A stretch of 57,763 nt of DNA from contig JASJCR010000040.1 of NCBI GenBank assembly GCA_030065875.1, positions 1 through 57,763 on the forward strand, given 5' to 3'. This document shows positions 42,276 to 51,351 of the stretch, piece by piece. Position 1 is the first letter of the stretch; the number at the start of each line of letters is the position of its first letter. The position numbers and the translations under genes are program-made. The stretch comes from Ardenticatenaceae bacterium (GTDB lineage: Bacteria; Chloroflexota; Anaerolineae; Promineifilales; Promineifilaceae). A model generated the notes under the pieces. That model ran no database searches. It saw nothing but the letters and a program-made list of their open reading frames with translations, and was not told where the DNA came from.

Positions 42276-43502
42276 TTATTTCCGCTTGCGCAAAAATGCC
42301 GGGATGTCGAGATTATTTTCTTTAAATTGACCGGACGGCCGATCTGACTCTCGACGCGGTGTTTCCGCAGGCGGAGGCGGGCTGGAAGCGGATGACGACG
42401 GTGCGGCTGCTTCCGCAGGACGGCGCGAGGTGCGCATCGGCCGGGTGAACTGCCGGTGATTGGCCGCACTGCTGGTGTCAAACCCGGTGGCAATGACGGT
42501 GATCCGCAGCTCATCAGCCATTGACTCATCAATGACCGCCCCAAAGATCAGGTTGACTTCCGGATGGGCGGTTTCGCGAATCATTGAGGCCGCCTGATTA
42601 ATTTCGTAGAGGCTTAGGTCAGCGCCACCGGTGACGTTGAACAATATGCCCCGGGCCCCATCAATCGTGACGTCCAGAAGGGGACTGGCTAGCGCCTGTT
42701 CGGCCGCCAGACGCGCCCGGTCTTCACCCTTACCGTGTCCCACCGCCATTAAAGCGGCACCACCCATCGACATGATCGATTTTACATCGGCAAAGTCGAG
42801 GTTGATTAGCCCCGGAACGGTGATCAATTCACTGATTCCCTGAATACCCTGGCGCAGCACATCATCTGCCAATTTAAATGAATCGAGCAGCGACATGCGC
42901 TTATCGGTTTGTTCCAGCAGCCGGTCATTCGGAATGACGATCAAGGTGTCCACATGTTCCTTGAGCTCCTCGATACCGGCCATCGCCACCTGAGCCCGTT
43001 TGTTTCCTTCAAAAGAAAACGGCCGCGTCACCACTCCGATCGTCAGGGCGCCCTGCGAGCGGGCCGCCTGGGCCACCACCGGGCTGGCCCCGGTACCGGT
43101 CCCGCCGCCCATGCCGGCGGTAATAAAGACCATGTCAGAACCGACCAGCGATCCTTCGATCATTTCTGATGATTCTTCCGCTGCCTGCAGGCCAAAGGTT
43201 GGATTGCCGCCGGCACCCAACCCGCGACGGGTTCGTTCGCCAATATTGAGCCGCACGTTGGCGTTGCTGCGGACCAGCGCCTGGCTGTCGGTATTAATGG
43301 CCACAAACTCAACACCAGTAATCCCGGCATCGATCATGCGATCAACCGCATTGTTGCCGCCACCACCAACCCCGACGACGCGTATGACCGCCTGGGTGTC
43401 ATCCGGATTGGCCAAAAACTCCTCCGGTTGGGTGCCATATGATGAATCTTCAATGTGACGGGATCTTCCCCGGCTTCGATTTGGATTGTTGTAATTACTC
43501 AT
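42276..43502 (-). CDS. ftsZ: Cell division GTPase FtsZ
   Basis: 408 residues; the tubulin homologue that assembles the Z-ring. The nucleotide-binding G-V-G-G-G-G-N-N is at 44-51, the tubulin signature G-G-G-T-G-T-G-A-S at 132-140, and the T7-type loop later (N-L-D-F-A-D). A Pro/Ser/Ala-rich linker (about 345-390) leads to the conserved C-terminal peptide [11 protein letters not shown], which binds FtsA and other partners. The ~30-residue N-terminal extension is polar. AGGAGG stands 10 nt before ATG 43502. It is last in the dcw cluster, with its own terminator. Confidence 0.99.
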   Translation of the reverse strand: MSNYNNPNRSRGRSRHIEDSSYGTQPEEFLANPDDTQAVIRVVGVGGGGNNAVDRMIDAGITGVEFVAINTDSQALVRSNANVRLNIGERTRRGLGAGGNPTFGLQAAEESSEMIEGSLVGSDMVFITAGMGGGTGTGASPVVAQAARSQGALTIGVVTRPFSFEGNKRAQVAMAGIEELKEHVDTLIVIPNDRLLEQTDKRMSLLDSFKLADDVLRQGIQGISELITVPGLINLDFADVKSIMSMGGAALMAVGHGKGEDRARLAAEQALASPLLDVTIDGARGILFNVTGGADLSLYEINQAASMIRETAHPEVNLIFGAVIDESMADELRITVIATGFDTSSAANHRQFTRPMRTSRRPAEAAAPSSSASSPPPPAETPRRESDRPSGQFKENNLDIPAFLRKRK

Positions 43503-43626
43503 GGCTTTACTTGCCTCCTATGGCCTGACGTCGACGTGAGGACCATCCTAAACGTGTTTATTGTTCCTTTCTCTCAGAGCAGCTGCTCTACTCGACTACT
43601 CCACATGGTAATGGGCCATGCCCCGT
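43503..43626 (-). promoter_or_regulatory. ftsA-ftsZ spacer with a perfect 14-bp palindrome
   Basis: AGAGCAGCTGCTCT (43576-43589) is self-complementary and lies 74 bp upstream of ftsZ. No clear promoter is seen. It may be an operator or an RNA hairpin adjusting ftsZ level relative to ftsA. Confidence 0.35.
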
Positions 43627-44844
43627 TTAACTATCCGGCAGCAAGGAGCGGAAAAATCCGCTCAGACGACGTTTAAGTTCGCCGCGTCGTTCACTCGGCC
43701 GGTAAATTTGATGCTCGGACATCGCCCAACGCAGCAGCCCGATGCTCGTGGCGTAGCCCGGCGTATTAATGTTGTCAACCAGCCCCTGCAAATTGCGGGG
43801 GAGGGCGATTCTAGCCGGTACGCCCAATACTTTGGTGGCAATATCTGCCATGCCTCGCAGTTGGGAACTGCCACCGGTGATGACGATCCCGGCGGGCAGC
43901 AATCCGCTGAAGTTAGAATCTTTGATCGCCTGCAGAATCATCTGGAAAATTTCCTCAACCCGAGCTTCCACAACTTGGGCCAGATCGCGGTGCCCAACGT
44001 GGATTTTTTCACCGCCAAACGGCTCCACAGAAAATGTGGTGGAGGCCGGGATTTGATCCGGCCGGCAATCGCCATACTTTAACTTGATTTCTTCGCCAAC
44101 CTCAAAGGGGACCCGCAGCCCGATGGCGATATCGTTGGCAACATGGTACCCGCCAATCGGCAGGGTTTTGGTGAACCAGGGTGCGCCTTCGCTGTAGAGG
44201 GCCAGATCGGTCGTACCGCCACCCAAATCGGCCACGATGACCCCCATTTCTTTTTCCGCTTCGGTTAATACCGCCTCTCCGGAAGCGAGGCCGTTGAGGA
44301 CCAGCTCTTCAATTTGTAAACCCACTTCATCCGCACACTTGGTCAGGTTTTGAATGGCCGGCGTCGCGGCCGTAACGATATGAGCATCAACTTCCAGGCG
44401 AAATCCGTGCATACCGATGGGGCTTTTTACCCCTTCCTGGCTGTCAATCGAGAAACTTCGCGGCAGCAGATGCATAATTTGCCGATTGTGGGGCACGGGA
44501 ATCGCCTGGGCGGCATCCAGCGCGCGGGTGACGTCATCGGCCGTCACCCCGTCATTTTTGTTGCCAACCGCCACCGCCCCCTGGTTATTTTGAGAGGCGA
44601 TGTGCTCACCGGAAATCCCTACAATAGCCCGGGAAAGCTTGTATCCGGAGGTGTGTTCCGCCTTTTCGACGGCCCGCGCAATGGCAAAGGCCGCCTCATT
44701 GACGTTGACCACCATCCCTTTGCGAATGCCGCGAGCCGGCTCGAGACCCATCCCAATAATTTTGAGATCCGCCCCGACAACCTCACCCACCAGAGCGCAA
44801 ATTTTTGTTGACCCGATATCTAATCCAAATACGACGCCTTCCAT
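43627..44844 (-). CDS. ftsA: Cell division protein FtsA
   Basis: Actin-like ATPase that tethers FtsZ filaments to the membrane. From ATG 44844 (M-E-G-V-V-F-G-L-D-I-G-S-T-K) it has 405 residues; ATG 44850 two codons upstream is equally possible. Phosphate-1 motif L-D-I-G-S-T-K, phosphate-2 A-D-L-G-G-G-T-T-D and the adenosine motif G-I-V-I-T-G-G-S-S are present, and the SHS2 (1C) domain is inserted after the first. The C-terminal basic amphipathic tail R-G-E-L-K-R-R-L-S-G-F-F-R-S-L is the expected membrane-binding helix. It lies 23 nt after ftsQ. Confidence 0.98.
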   Translation of the reverse strand: MEGVVFGLDIGSTKICALVGEVVGADLKIIGMGLEPARGIRKGMVVNVNEAAFAIARAVEKAEHTSGYKLSRAIVGISGEHIASQNNQGAVAVGNKNDGVTADDVTRALDAAQAIPVPHNRQIMHLLPRSFSIDSQEGVKSPIGMHGFRLEVDAHIVTAATPAIQNLTKCADEVGLQIEELVLNGLASGEAVLTEAEKEMGVIVADLGGGTTDLALYSEGAPWFTKTLPIGGYHVANDIAIGLRVPFEVGEEIKLKYGDCRPDQIPASTTFSVEPFGGEKIHVGHRDLAQVVEARVEEIFQMILQAIKDSNFSGLLPAGIVITGGSSQLRGMADIATKVLGVPARIALPRNLQGLVDNINTPGYATSIGLLRWAMSEHQIYRPSERRGELKRRLSGFFRSLLPDS

Positions 44845-44867
44845 AAGCATTTACTCTTTCGGCCGCA

Positions 44868-45842
44868 TTAACGAGCGACCCTGAAATACGGTTTATCCTT
44901 GTCGCCTACACTCACATATGCCGGCGTGATTTCCCTGTTTTGTAAATCAGCCATCATGGCCCGATAAATAGCCAGCTTTTGAGCCATATCGGAACCGGTA
45001 CCCATATGAACCGGCCAGCCGCGTGAATCTTCAAACGTCAGCCCGTGGCTGGGATCATACAAAATTTCATTGAGCGTCGTTCCATTTGGCTGTAGGTTTT
45101 GCAGCAGAAACGCACCAACGAGCAGATCTTCCGGAATTGAACCGGCAGTATAGGTAACTTTTAATTCTTCAGCATCAAGATCCTCGTCATCGGCGTCGGA
45201 ATCTGGCTCGATCGCCTGCACGCCGAGCAAGCCGATGGTATTTGCCGCCTGAATCTTTAACAATCCACCCGAATCTCCGCGGGCCGGCAAAATTTCGAGG
45301 TCTTGATTGATCCAAAACGATTGTTCTGGCGTTTCCCAGATAGCAATCGGCGTATCTTCTTCAATGGCAATGCTAATTTGATTGGGCCAGCGTAAATCGA
45401 CAGAAGCCGACATGATGCCGGGTATTTCGGCGATTTGATCCGCCGCTAAATTTGGATCGGCCGCGAAAATATGTTGGCCGGCTAAGCCGCTGACGGTGAT
45501 TATCTCTTGAGGATCAATCGAAACCGCCCCTTCAACCGGAATATACCGCAGATAAAAATCTGTTCGCGTCCCCACAAGGTTCAACACATAAAAAACCGCC
45601 ACCAAAATGCCGAGGCTAATCCAGCGCGCTGAGGTCAAGACAGAGAGAATCGCCCCCACGCGAATGGTAAACGGCATGCGGTTCCGCCGCCGGCGTCGAG
45701 CGGCCGTGCGGGGCAGACTCATCGAAGGGGATATCGATGGCGAGCCCGACCGGCGCAGACGGGGCTGTTTCTTGAGCGGCCGTTGATTCTTTTGTGGTGT
45801 GCGACGGCTTGATCGCCGCCGCTGGCGATTATTTTCACTCAT
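44868..45842 (-). CDS. ftsQ: Cell division protein FtsQ/DivIB
   Basis: 324 residues. A very basic cytoplasmic N-terminus (1-60) precedes one membrane helix (about 73-90). An extracytoplasmic POTRA domain follows (I-P-V-E-G-A-V-S-I-D-P-Q-E-I near 103) and then the FtsQ beta domain with P-I-A-I-W-E. FtsQ links FtsL/FtsB to the septal synthase FtsWI. An acidic insertion (D-S-D-A-D-D-E-D-L-D-A-E-E) interrupts the beta domain. Its position between ddl and ftsA is the classical one. ATG 45842 is 6 nt after the ddl stop. Confidence 0.93.
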   Translation of the reverse strand: MSENNRQRRRSSRRTPQKNQRPLKKQPRLRRSGSPSISPSMSLPRTAARRRRRNRMPFTIRVGAILSVLTSARWISLGILVAVFYVLNLVGTRTDFYLRYIPVEGAVSIDPQEIITVSGLAGQHIFAADPNLAADQIAEIPGIMSASVDLRWPNQISIAIEEDTPIAIWETPEQSFWINQDLEILPARGDSGGLLKIQAANTIGLLGVQAIEPDSDADDEDLDAEELKVTYTAGSIPEDLLVGAFLLQNLQPNGTTLNEILYDPSHGLTFEDSRGWPVHMGTGSDMAQKLAIYRAMMADLQNREITPAYVSVGDKDKPYFRVAR

Positions 45843-45848
45843 AAAAGA

Positions 45849-46985
45849 TTATGCGGTCTGAAATGCACCGGTAAAATCAGTGCTCACTGATTGGCGCTGC
45901 TCGTGCCGTTTCAAGGCCAGGGCAATCAATTCATCCAGAAGTTCTGAATAAGGTAATCCGCTGGCTTCCCATAATTTGGGATACATTGAAATATTGGTAA
46001 AACCGGGCATGGTATTGATTTCGTTGATATATAGCGCGCTGGTTTGGCGGTCGAGAAGAAAATCAACCCGGCCGAGCCCGGCACAATCGATCGCCTGAAA
46101 CGCCTCAACGGCCATTTCCCGCACCTGCCGAGTTAACCCTTCATTGAGTGGTGCCGGGATCAGCAGTTCAGAATCATCAGTAATATATTTGGCTTCGTAA
46201 TCGTAAAATTCTCGCTTCGGCCGAATTTCTCCAACCACACTGGCTTTGGGGAACTCATTGCCCAATACCGCTACTTCCAATTCGCGAGCGTCGATGCCCT
46301 GTTCCACAACGATTCGCCGATCATAGGCAGCAGCCGCCAGCAGCCCTGCCTCTAGCTGGGATCGCGTTTCGCAGCGGGCGATTCCCACGCTCGATCCCAG
46401 GTTGGCCGGCTTGGTAAAGACCGGATACGAGAGGGCCTTTTCAATCTCCTGAACCGCCCTGGCCATATCGGCCGTGACGGTTTGGGCATGGATTAACTTC
46501 CAAGGCAAGATGGGAATTTGATGGGCGGTCATGACGTGTTTAAATATCGCCTTGTCCATCCCCACTGCGGACCCAACCACCCCAGCCCCCACATACGGGA
46601 CGTTGGCCAACTCGAGCAATCCTTGGACGGTTCCATCTTCCCCATACGTTCCGTGAAGCACCGGGATAATCACATCGAGGGCGAACCCATTTTGCGGGGT
46701 TTCCGCGTTGATGATTTGCTGTTCGCCTGGGGTAGGAGGGAGCATGACAACCTGATTTTCCCGGGAGTCAACCGCCGGATCGGTGGAGGTGGGTCCGGCC
46801 GACAAAGCGGCCATCGGATTACCGGCCAGCCAGCGGCCGCTTTTGGTAATCCCCAAGGGAATCACTTCATATTTACTTTGATCCAGGGCGCTCATCACCG
46901 AGCGGGCGGAGCGCAGTGAAACTTCGTGTTCACCGGACCGGCCGCCGAAGATCACCCCGACGCGTAATTTAGGCGCAGCTGTCAT
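45849..46985 (-). CDS. ddl: D-alanine--D-alanine ligase
   Basis: 378 residues; ATP-grasp ligase making the D-Ala-D-Ala terminus of the peptidoglycan stem. [13 protein letters not shown] at the N-terminus, H-G-x-x-G-E-D-G-x-x-[12 protein letters not shown], and E-I-N-T-M-P-G-F-T at the metal site are all present. The last has the Y-I-N-E-I-N form typical of Ddl. An active-site Tyr in the omega loop region would mark D-Ala rather than D-Lac specificity, but I did not establish it. It starts 2 nt after murB ends. Confidence 0.97.
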   Translation of the reverse strand: MTAAPKLRVGVIFGGRSGEHEVSLRSARSVMSALDQSKYEVIPLGITKSGRWLAGNPMAALSAGPTSTDPAVDSRENQVVMLPPTPGEQQIINAETPQNGFALDVIIPVLHGTYGEDGTVQGLLELANVPYVGAGVVGSAVGMDKAIFKHVMTAHQIPILPWKLIHAQTVTADMARAVQEIEKALSYPVFTKPANLGSSVGIARCETRSQLEAGLLAAAAYDRRIVVEQGIDARELEVAVLGNEFPKASVVGEIRPKREFYDYEAKYITDDSELLIPAPLNEGLTRQVREMAVEAFQAIDCAGLGRVDFLLDRQTSALYINEINTMPGFTNISMYPKLWEASGLPYSELLDELIALALKRHEQRQSVSTDFTGAFQTA

Positions 46986-46987
46986 AC

Positions 46988-47947
46988 TTAACTTTCAAAA
47001 TCCCAGGTGCCAACCAACTCAACTTCAAGATCCATTTCCACCCCAAAACGATCGCGCACGACGTGCCAGGCTTCAGCAACAAGGGCGCGAATTTCTTCGG
47101 CGGTGGCTTGACCGTGATTAATAAAGAAGTTGGCGTGTTTTTCAGAAATTTCGGCATCGCCAAAACGAAGCCCTTTTAAACCGGCCGCTTCGATCAGATA
47201 GCCGGCGTAATAATTTTCCGGATTTTTAAACATCGAACCGGTTGATGCCCCGCCGGGCTGCGATTGCTTTCTTTTGGCGGTGAAGGCATCGGCCCGGGCG
47301 GTGAGAACCTGCGTTTGTTCCAGGTCAAAGCGCAGTTCGGCCGTCAGCACAACCCGTCGCGGGCGGTGTTTCCCCTGTTCGCGTTTTAGAATGCTGTCGC
47401 GATAGCCATAATTGAGTTCTTCAACCGTCATGGTGCGCTTCCCTCGGCCGGGTTCCCAGATGGTAATGGCCACCAGATTGTCGCTCATATCGCTGCCGTG
47501 AGCGCCGCTGTTGCCCACGACCGCCCCACCAACAGTACCGGGAACGCCAATCGCCCATTCAAGCCCTCCCAACCCTTTGGAGATACATTGGCGGGCCATC
47601 GAGGATAAATTTGCGCCAGATTCGGCCGTACAGACGATGCTCGCTCCGGCGTGACGAAATTGGACTTTGCGGGCGCGATTTAAGATCACCAACCCATCGA
47701 CCCCTTGATCGGCCACCAGGATATTGGAGCCGCCGCCCAAAATAAAGTAGCGGGTCCCGGTTTCGTAGGCCAGCGTCACGGCGGCCTCGAGCTCTTCGGC
47801 CGAATGGACGGTCAGGAGCATATTTGCCGGACCACCCACACGGGCGGAGGTATATTTAGCCAGCGGGACGTTGCGCTGAAACTGCGGACCAAAGCGGTCG
47901 ATAAAGCGAGCATCCACGTCGTGGTAATAACCCAGGTCAAGCGTCAT
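46988..47947 (-). CDS. murB: UDP-N-acetylenolpyruvoylglucosamine reductase
   Basis: 319 residues; FAD-dependent reduction of UDP-GlcNAc-enolpyruvate to UDP-MurNAc. The FAD-binding [20 protein letters not shown], and the catalytic Ser region [12 protein letters not shown] are present, with A-G-L-K-G downstream as in the shorter (type II) enzymes. ATG 47947 overlaps the stop of the small ORF upstream by ATGA, so translation is probably coupled. Confidence 0.97.
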   Translation of the reverse strand: MTLDLGYYHDVDARFIDRFGPQFQRNVPLAKYTSARVGGPANMLLTVHSAEELEAAVTLAYETGTRYFILGGGSNILVADQGVDGLVILNRARKVQFRHAGASIVCTAESGANLSSMARQCISKGLGGLEWAIGVPGTVGGAVVGNSGAHGSDMSDNLVAITIWEPGRGKRTMTVEELNYGYRDSILKREQGKHRPRRVVLTAELRFDLEQTQVLTARADAFTAKRKQSQPGGASTGSMFKNPENYYAGYLIEAAGLKGLRFGDAEISEKHANFFINHGQATAEEIRALVAEAWHVVRDRFGVEMDLEVELVGTWDFES

Positions 47948-48093
47948 GTGCGATTTTCCTTTTTTTGATCTTTTTTGTCGGCCTTTTTATCTTTTAACTT
48001 TTCGACCAGGCGCCGAACCTGATCGGCCGTGGCGTCAACCTGCACCGGTTGTTGATCGTTTGGTTTAGGGGCGGGTTTCTTCTCTTCACTCAT
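47944..48093 (-). CDS. Small highly charged protein (49 aa) between murC and murB
   Basis: A short gene easily missed by ORF callers. ATG 48093 has GGAGA 5 nt upstream, and its TGA (47946-47944) overlaps the murB ATG in an ATGA arrangement. The product begins M-S-E-E-K-K-P-A-P-K. It continues with V-Q-V-D-A-T-A-D-Q-V-R-R-L-V-E-K-L (17-33) and ends in a lysine/aspartate-rich tail [16 protein letters not shown]. It has no signal or membrane segment; the middle could form a short amphipathic helix and the ends are likely disordered. I recognise no family. RBS, coupling and placement inside the operon argue that it is translated. It may be a small division/cell-wall accessory protein or a leader cistron setting murB translation. 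Confidence 0.65.
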   Translation of the reverse strand: MSEEKKPAPKPNDQQPVQVDATADQVRRLVEKLKDKKADKKDQKKENRT

Positions 48094-48147
48094 GAGATTC
48101 TCCTTGTTGACAGTTGGGTCGCTGACGCCTAAAAGTTCATTTTCTCG

Positions 48148-49563
48148 CTAAACGGTTTCTTTTTCAAGCTCAAGGTAGTCGAGCAGGCGATCACCAATTA
48201 TGGTGGCATCACCGGCATTCATGGTGATGATAATATCACCACTTCTCATCTGATTCTGTAAAAGGGTGACGGCCGCATCGATATCCTGCGCATAGCAAGC
48301 GTGGTCGTGGTTGATTGCCTGAGCAACGTCTGCAGCCACTACGCCAAGCGTTTCTTTTTCTCGACTGCGATAAATATCAAGCACCACCACCCGATCCGCC
48401 TGCCCAAAACTGTGCTTAAACGCTTCCAGAAACAGCCTGGTCCGGCTAAAGGTGTGGGGTTGCCACACCGCCCAGATACGCCGCCGTGGATACCGGCCGC
48501 GGGCCGCCTCGAGGGTCGCTTGAATTTCTGTTGGATGATGGGCGTAATCATCAATGATTGTGATCCCTCTGATGGAGCCTTTGATTTCAAAGCGCCTGCC
48601 CATGCCGCTAAAAGAGTGCAGCGCGGCGGCGATTGTCGAAAAATTTACACCTTCAAAAAGAGCGGTGGCGGTGGCGGCCAGGGCGTTTTGAACGTTGTGT
48701 CGACCCGGCACCTGAAGCTCAATTACTCCTAGCGTTTCGCCATCCAGCTCTACCTCAAAATTATTGCCCCCGGCGACGTTTGCACGCACGTTTTTTCCGC
48801 GTAGCAGGTGACCGTTTCCATAAGAATCATACGACTCGTTCAGCGTATAAGCAACAGTCGTTATATGAGGGCCGGCGAGCTGTAGAATTTGCGCTGCGCC
48901 ACGATCATCCACGCAGGTAATTAGGCGGCCGTTTGCCGGGAGCTGCTCCACAAATGCCCGATAGGCGGCGTGGTATGAGGCCGCGGTCGGGTAAATGTCC
49001 GGATGATCGTGTTCGACATTGGTGACGACGCCAATTTTCGGTTTCAAACCTAAAAACATGCGGTCGTACTCATCCGCTTCGATTACAAAATGTCGACCGG
49101 CTCCGGCGTGACCGTTCCCCTGCAATAGGGGAAGCGTACCCCCGATAATCACCGTTGGGTCTAGCTCAGCTTTTAGCAAAATGTGGGCAATCATGCCGGT
49201 CGTCGTTGTTTTTCCATGGGTTCCGGTGACGGCGATTCCCGTCTGATCGGTCATCAAGCGTCCCAAAAAATCGGCCCGTTTAAGCACCGGAATTTGCTGC
49301 GCTCGAGCGGCCGCAACCTCCGGGTTTTGATCGGGAACGGCCGATGAACGAACGATGATCTCCGCTCCGGCAATGTGGCTTTCATCATGGCCAATAAAAA
49401 TTTTTACGCCCAGTTGAGCAAGAGCGGCCGTCTCTGATCCTGCCTGCTGGTCAGATCCGGAAACAGCAACCCCTCTTCCCAGCAGCACGCGAGCAATGGC
49501 GGACATGCCGGCGCCGCCAATGCCGATCAGGTGGATTTGGGAAAGTTGAGGTTGCGCGTTCAT
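48148..49563 (-). CDS. murC: UDP-N-acetylmuramate--L-alanine ligase
   Basis: 471 residues; adds L-Ala to UDP-MurNAc. N-terminal G-I-G-G-A-G-M-S, ATP loop G-T-H-G-K-T-T-T-T-G, D-E-Y-D-R-M-F-L and the Mur-ligase central and C-terminal domains (D-D-Y-A-H-H-P-T-E-I) are diagnostic for MurC. The start lies 1 nt after the CvpA gene's stop, implying coupling. Confidence 0.98.
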   Translation of the reverse strand: MNAQPQLSQIHLIGIGGAGMSAIARVLLGRGVAVSGSDQQAGSETAALAQLGVKIFIGHDESHIAGAEIIVRSSAVPDQNPEVAAARAQQIPVLKRADFLGRLMTDQTGIAVTGTHGKTTTTGMIAHILLKAELDPTVIIGGTLPLLQGNGHAGAGRHFVIEADEYDRMFLGLKPKIGVVTNVEHDHPDIYPTAASYHAAYRAFVEQLPANGRLITCVDDRGAAQILQLAGPHITTVAYTLNESYDSYGNGHLLRGKNVRANVAGGNNFEVELDGETLGVIELQVPGRHNVQNALAATATALFEGVNFSTIAAALHSFSGMGRRFEIKGSIRGITIIDDYAHHPTEIQATLEAARGRYPRRRIWAVWQPHTFSRTRLFLEAFKHSFGQADRVVVLDIYRSREKETLGVVAADVAQAINHDHACYAQDIDAAVTLLQNQMRSGDIIITMNAGDATIIGDRLLDYLELEKETV

Positions 49564-49564
49564 A

Positions 49565-50182
49565 CTAAATTAAAGCGATAATGACCACAAAAAAGGCGAT
49601 AAAAAACATCAAAAGCCAGACGTTGGGGTTAATTAACCCAAACGGCAGCCAGCTGCCGATATCAAAGGCCGGGTCGTAGAGCGGCCGGGTAATCACATCG
49701 GGAGCAAACACATAGGGTTCGCCAAAGGGCAATCGTTCATAGCCAATGGGACTGAGGCGATATTCCAGAAAGGCCCACAAGGTGCCAATCAACAAATAAC
49801 CGTTCATCAAGCCCAATATGCCACCGATAAAACGGCGCTGGAAACCGATGCGAATGCGATCACCAAAGCGATTGCCGGCCGCGCTGTCCGCCAGGCGAGC
49901 GATCACTTGATAACTAAAAAAGGCGATCACGATGTGAAAGACAAATTGGACCCAAAACTGCCTTTTCTCCAGAAAAAAGATGTCTGCCGTGTCCGGGGAT
50001 CGGCCAACAAAATCAACGAGCCGCGTGCCAATTTCCACCAGGGTAAATCCAAATTGGTTGAGGGCGGCGATTGAGCCGATTAAACCGGCCAGAGCAATGA
50101 CTTCTCGCTGCCACCCTCTCAAAGCACCAACAACGGCAAAAAAGCTAATGAGCAGATAAAACATCCATTCAAGACTAATCAT
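49565..50182 (-). CDS. CvpA family membrane protein
   Basis: 205 residues with about four membrane helices (about 5-25, 30-50, 75-95 and 115-137) and a final hydrophobic C-terminus. G-x-x-R-G-W-Q-R-E near residue 20 and G-x-L-G-L-M-N-G in the middle match the CvpA pattern. In enterobacteria CvpA affects colicin V production and envelope resistance to bile acids. Its place between murG and murC suggests a cell-envelope role, but the molecular function is unknown. ATG 50182 has no clear RBS; murC follows almost without gap. Confidence 0.85.
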   Translation of the reverse strand: MISLEWMFYLLISFFAVVGALRGWQREVIALAGLIGSIAALNQFGFTLVEIGTRLVDFVGRSPDTADIFFLEKRQFWVQFVFHIVIAFFSYQVIARLADSAAGNRFGDRIRIGFQRRFIGGILGLMNGYLLIGTLWAFLEYRLSPIGYERLPFGEPYVFAPDVITRPLYDPAFDIGSWLPFGLINPNVWLLMFFIAFFVVIIALI

Positions 50183-50214
50183 AAGCGCTTTTCAAACCTG
50201 GTCTGAGCTGTCGT

Positions 50215-51351
50215 TTAAGCCAGCGACAGATCAGGTTTTTTTCCTCCTCGAGCTTCAGCCATAATTTCTACGGCCAATTGGTGGGCGGCGCGAGGCTGAT
50301 GCAGTTGACCAGCCGCCCGCCCCATCGCGCTGCGTTTTTCCTCATCTTCCATCAAGTTTTGAATTAACGGGAGCAGCTGCGTGTCGAGCATTTCGTCTTT
50401 TAAGAGTAAAGCCGCCTGGTTTTGAACCAAAAAGTCGGCGTTGATTTTCTGATAGCGCCAGGCATACGGATAGGGAACCAAAATGGAGGGCACTGCAAAC
50501 AGAGGGGCTTCACCCAACATGCTGGCTCCGGCCCGTGACACGATCAAATCGGCGGCGCGAAAAGCCATCCCCATCTCCTCATGCAGGTAGGGAAACGGCC
50601 GGTACCTTTGCCGTAACGCATCCGGTAGGGCGGCCGTTTGTTCCTCGATAACGTTCCAGGTCAGAGTACCGGTGACGTGAATGACCTGCATGCTCTTTAG
50701 AAGCTGGGGCAAATGATCCATCAATGCTTTGTTGATGCTCCAGGCCCCGCGACTGCCACCCCACACAAACAAAACCGGCAAATCGGCCGATAACTCAAAA
50801 GTGTCCAGAGCCTGCTGACGGGGAGCTGAGGCGGCTTCAAACAGCTCCTGCCGCAAGGGATAGCCTGTGGCCACAAAAGAGGTGGTGGGTGAGAAATATT
50901 TTTTTGATGCGGCAAACGAGGCCACGACCCGATTGACCAGCCGAGCAATCGTTTTGATTGCCGCACCGGGTTCTATATCCGGCAAAAAGACGACCGCTGG
51001 GACCCCGCGCAAGCGGGCGGCCACAGCTACGGGTACGCTCATATAACCACCGGTAAGCAGCACCACTTCCGGTTTAAAGCGACCCAATAGCTGCCAGCTT
51101 TGCCAAACGCCCCAGGCCAATTTAAGCATATTTTTTCCCTGTTCTAAACGGGAAACCCCAGCGATCGGCCCACCCTCGATTGTTTCCAGGGAGAGCCCCG
51201 CCCGGGGGATCAAAGTTTCTTCCATTTCGCCGCGCACCCCCACCCACATCATTTGATCTTTGGAGATGCCCAGCTTTTCGAGTTCAGCGACGGCTGAGAG
51301 GGCGGGATATATTCCCCCGCCGGTTCCGCCTGCGCAAACCAATATTTTCAC
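50215..51351 (-). CDS. murG: UDP-GlcNAc:undecaprenyl-pyrophosphoryl-MurNAc-pentapeptide transferase (lipid II synthase)
   Basis: 378 residues; GT28 glycosyltransferase that converts lipid I to lipid II on the inner membrane face. The N-terminal glycine loop is C-A-G-G-T-G-G-G-I-Y-P-A; most MurGs have G-G-T-G-G-H-I, so the His is replaced by Gly here. The C-terminal UDP-GlcNAc site has V-S-R-A-G-A-S-M-L-G-E, I-L-V-P-Y-P and a later Q. Its start overlaps the end of ftsW by 68 nt. Hydrophobic patches fit peripheral membrane association. Confidence 0.95.
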   Translation of the reverse strand: MKILVCAGGTGGGIYPALSAVAELEKLGISKDQMMWVGVRGEMEETLIPRAGLSLETIEGGPIAGVSRLEQGKNMLKLAWGVWQSWQLLGRFKPEVVLLTGGYMSVPVAVAARLRGVPAVVFLPDIEPGAAIKTIARLVNRVVASFAASKKYFSPTTSFVATGYPLRQELFEAASAPRQQALDTFELSADLPVLFVWGGSRGAWSINKALMDHLPQLLKSMQVIHVTGTLTWNVIEEQTAALPDALRQRYRPFPYLHEEMGMAFRAADLIVSRAGASMLGEAPLFAVPSILVPYPYAWRYQKINADFLVQNQAALLLKDEMLDTQLLPLIQNLMEDEEKRSAMGRAAGQLHQPRAAHQLAVEIMAEARGGKKPDLSLA

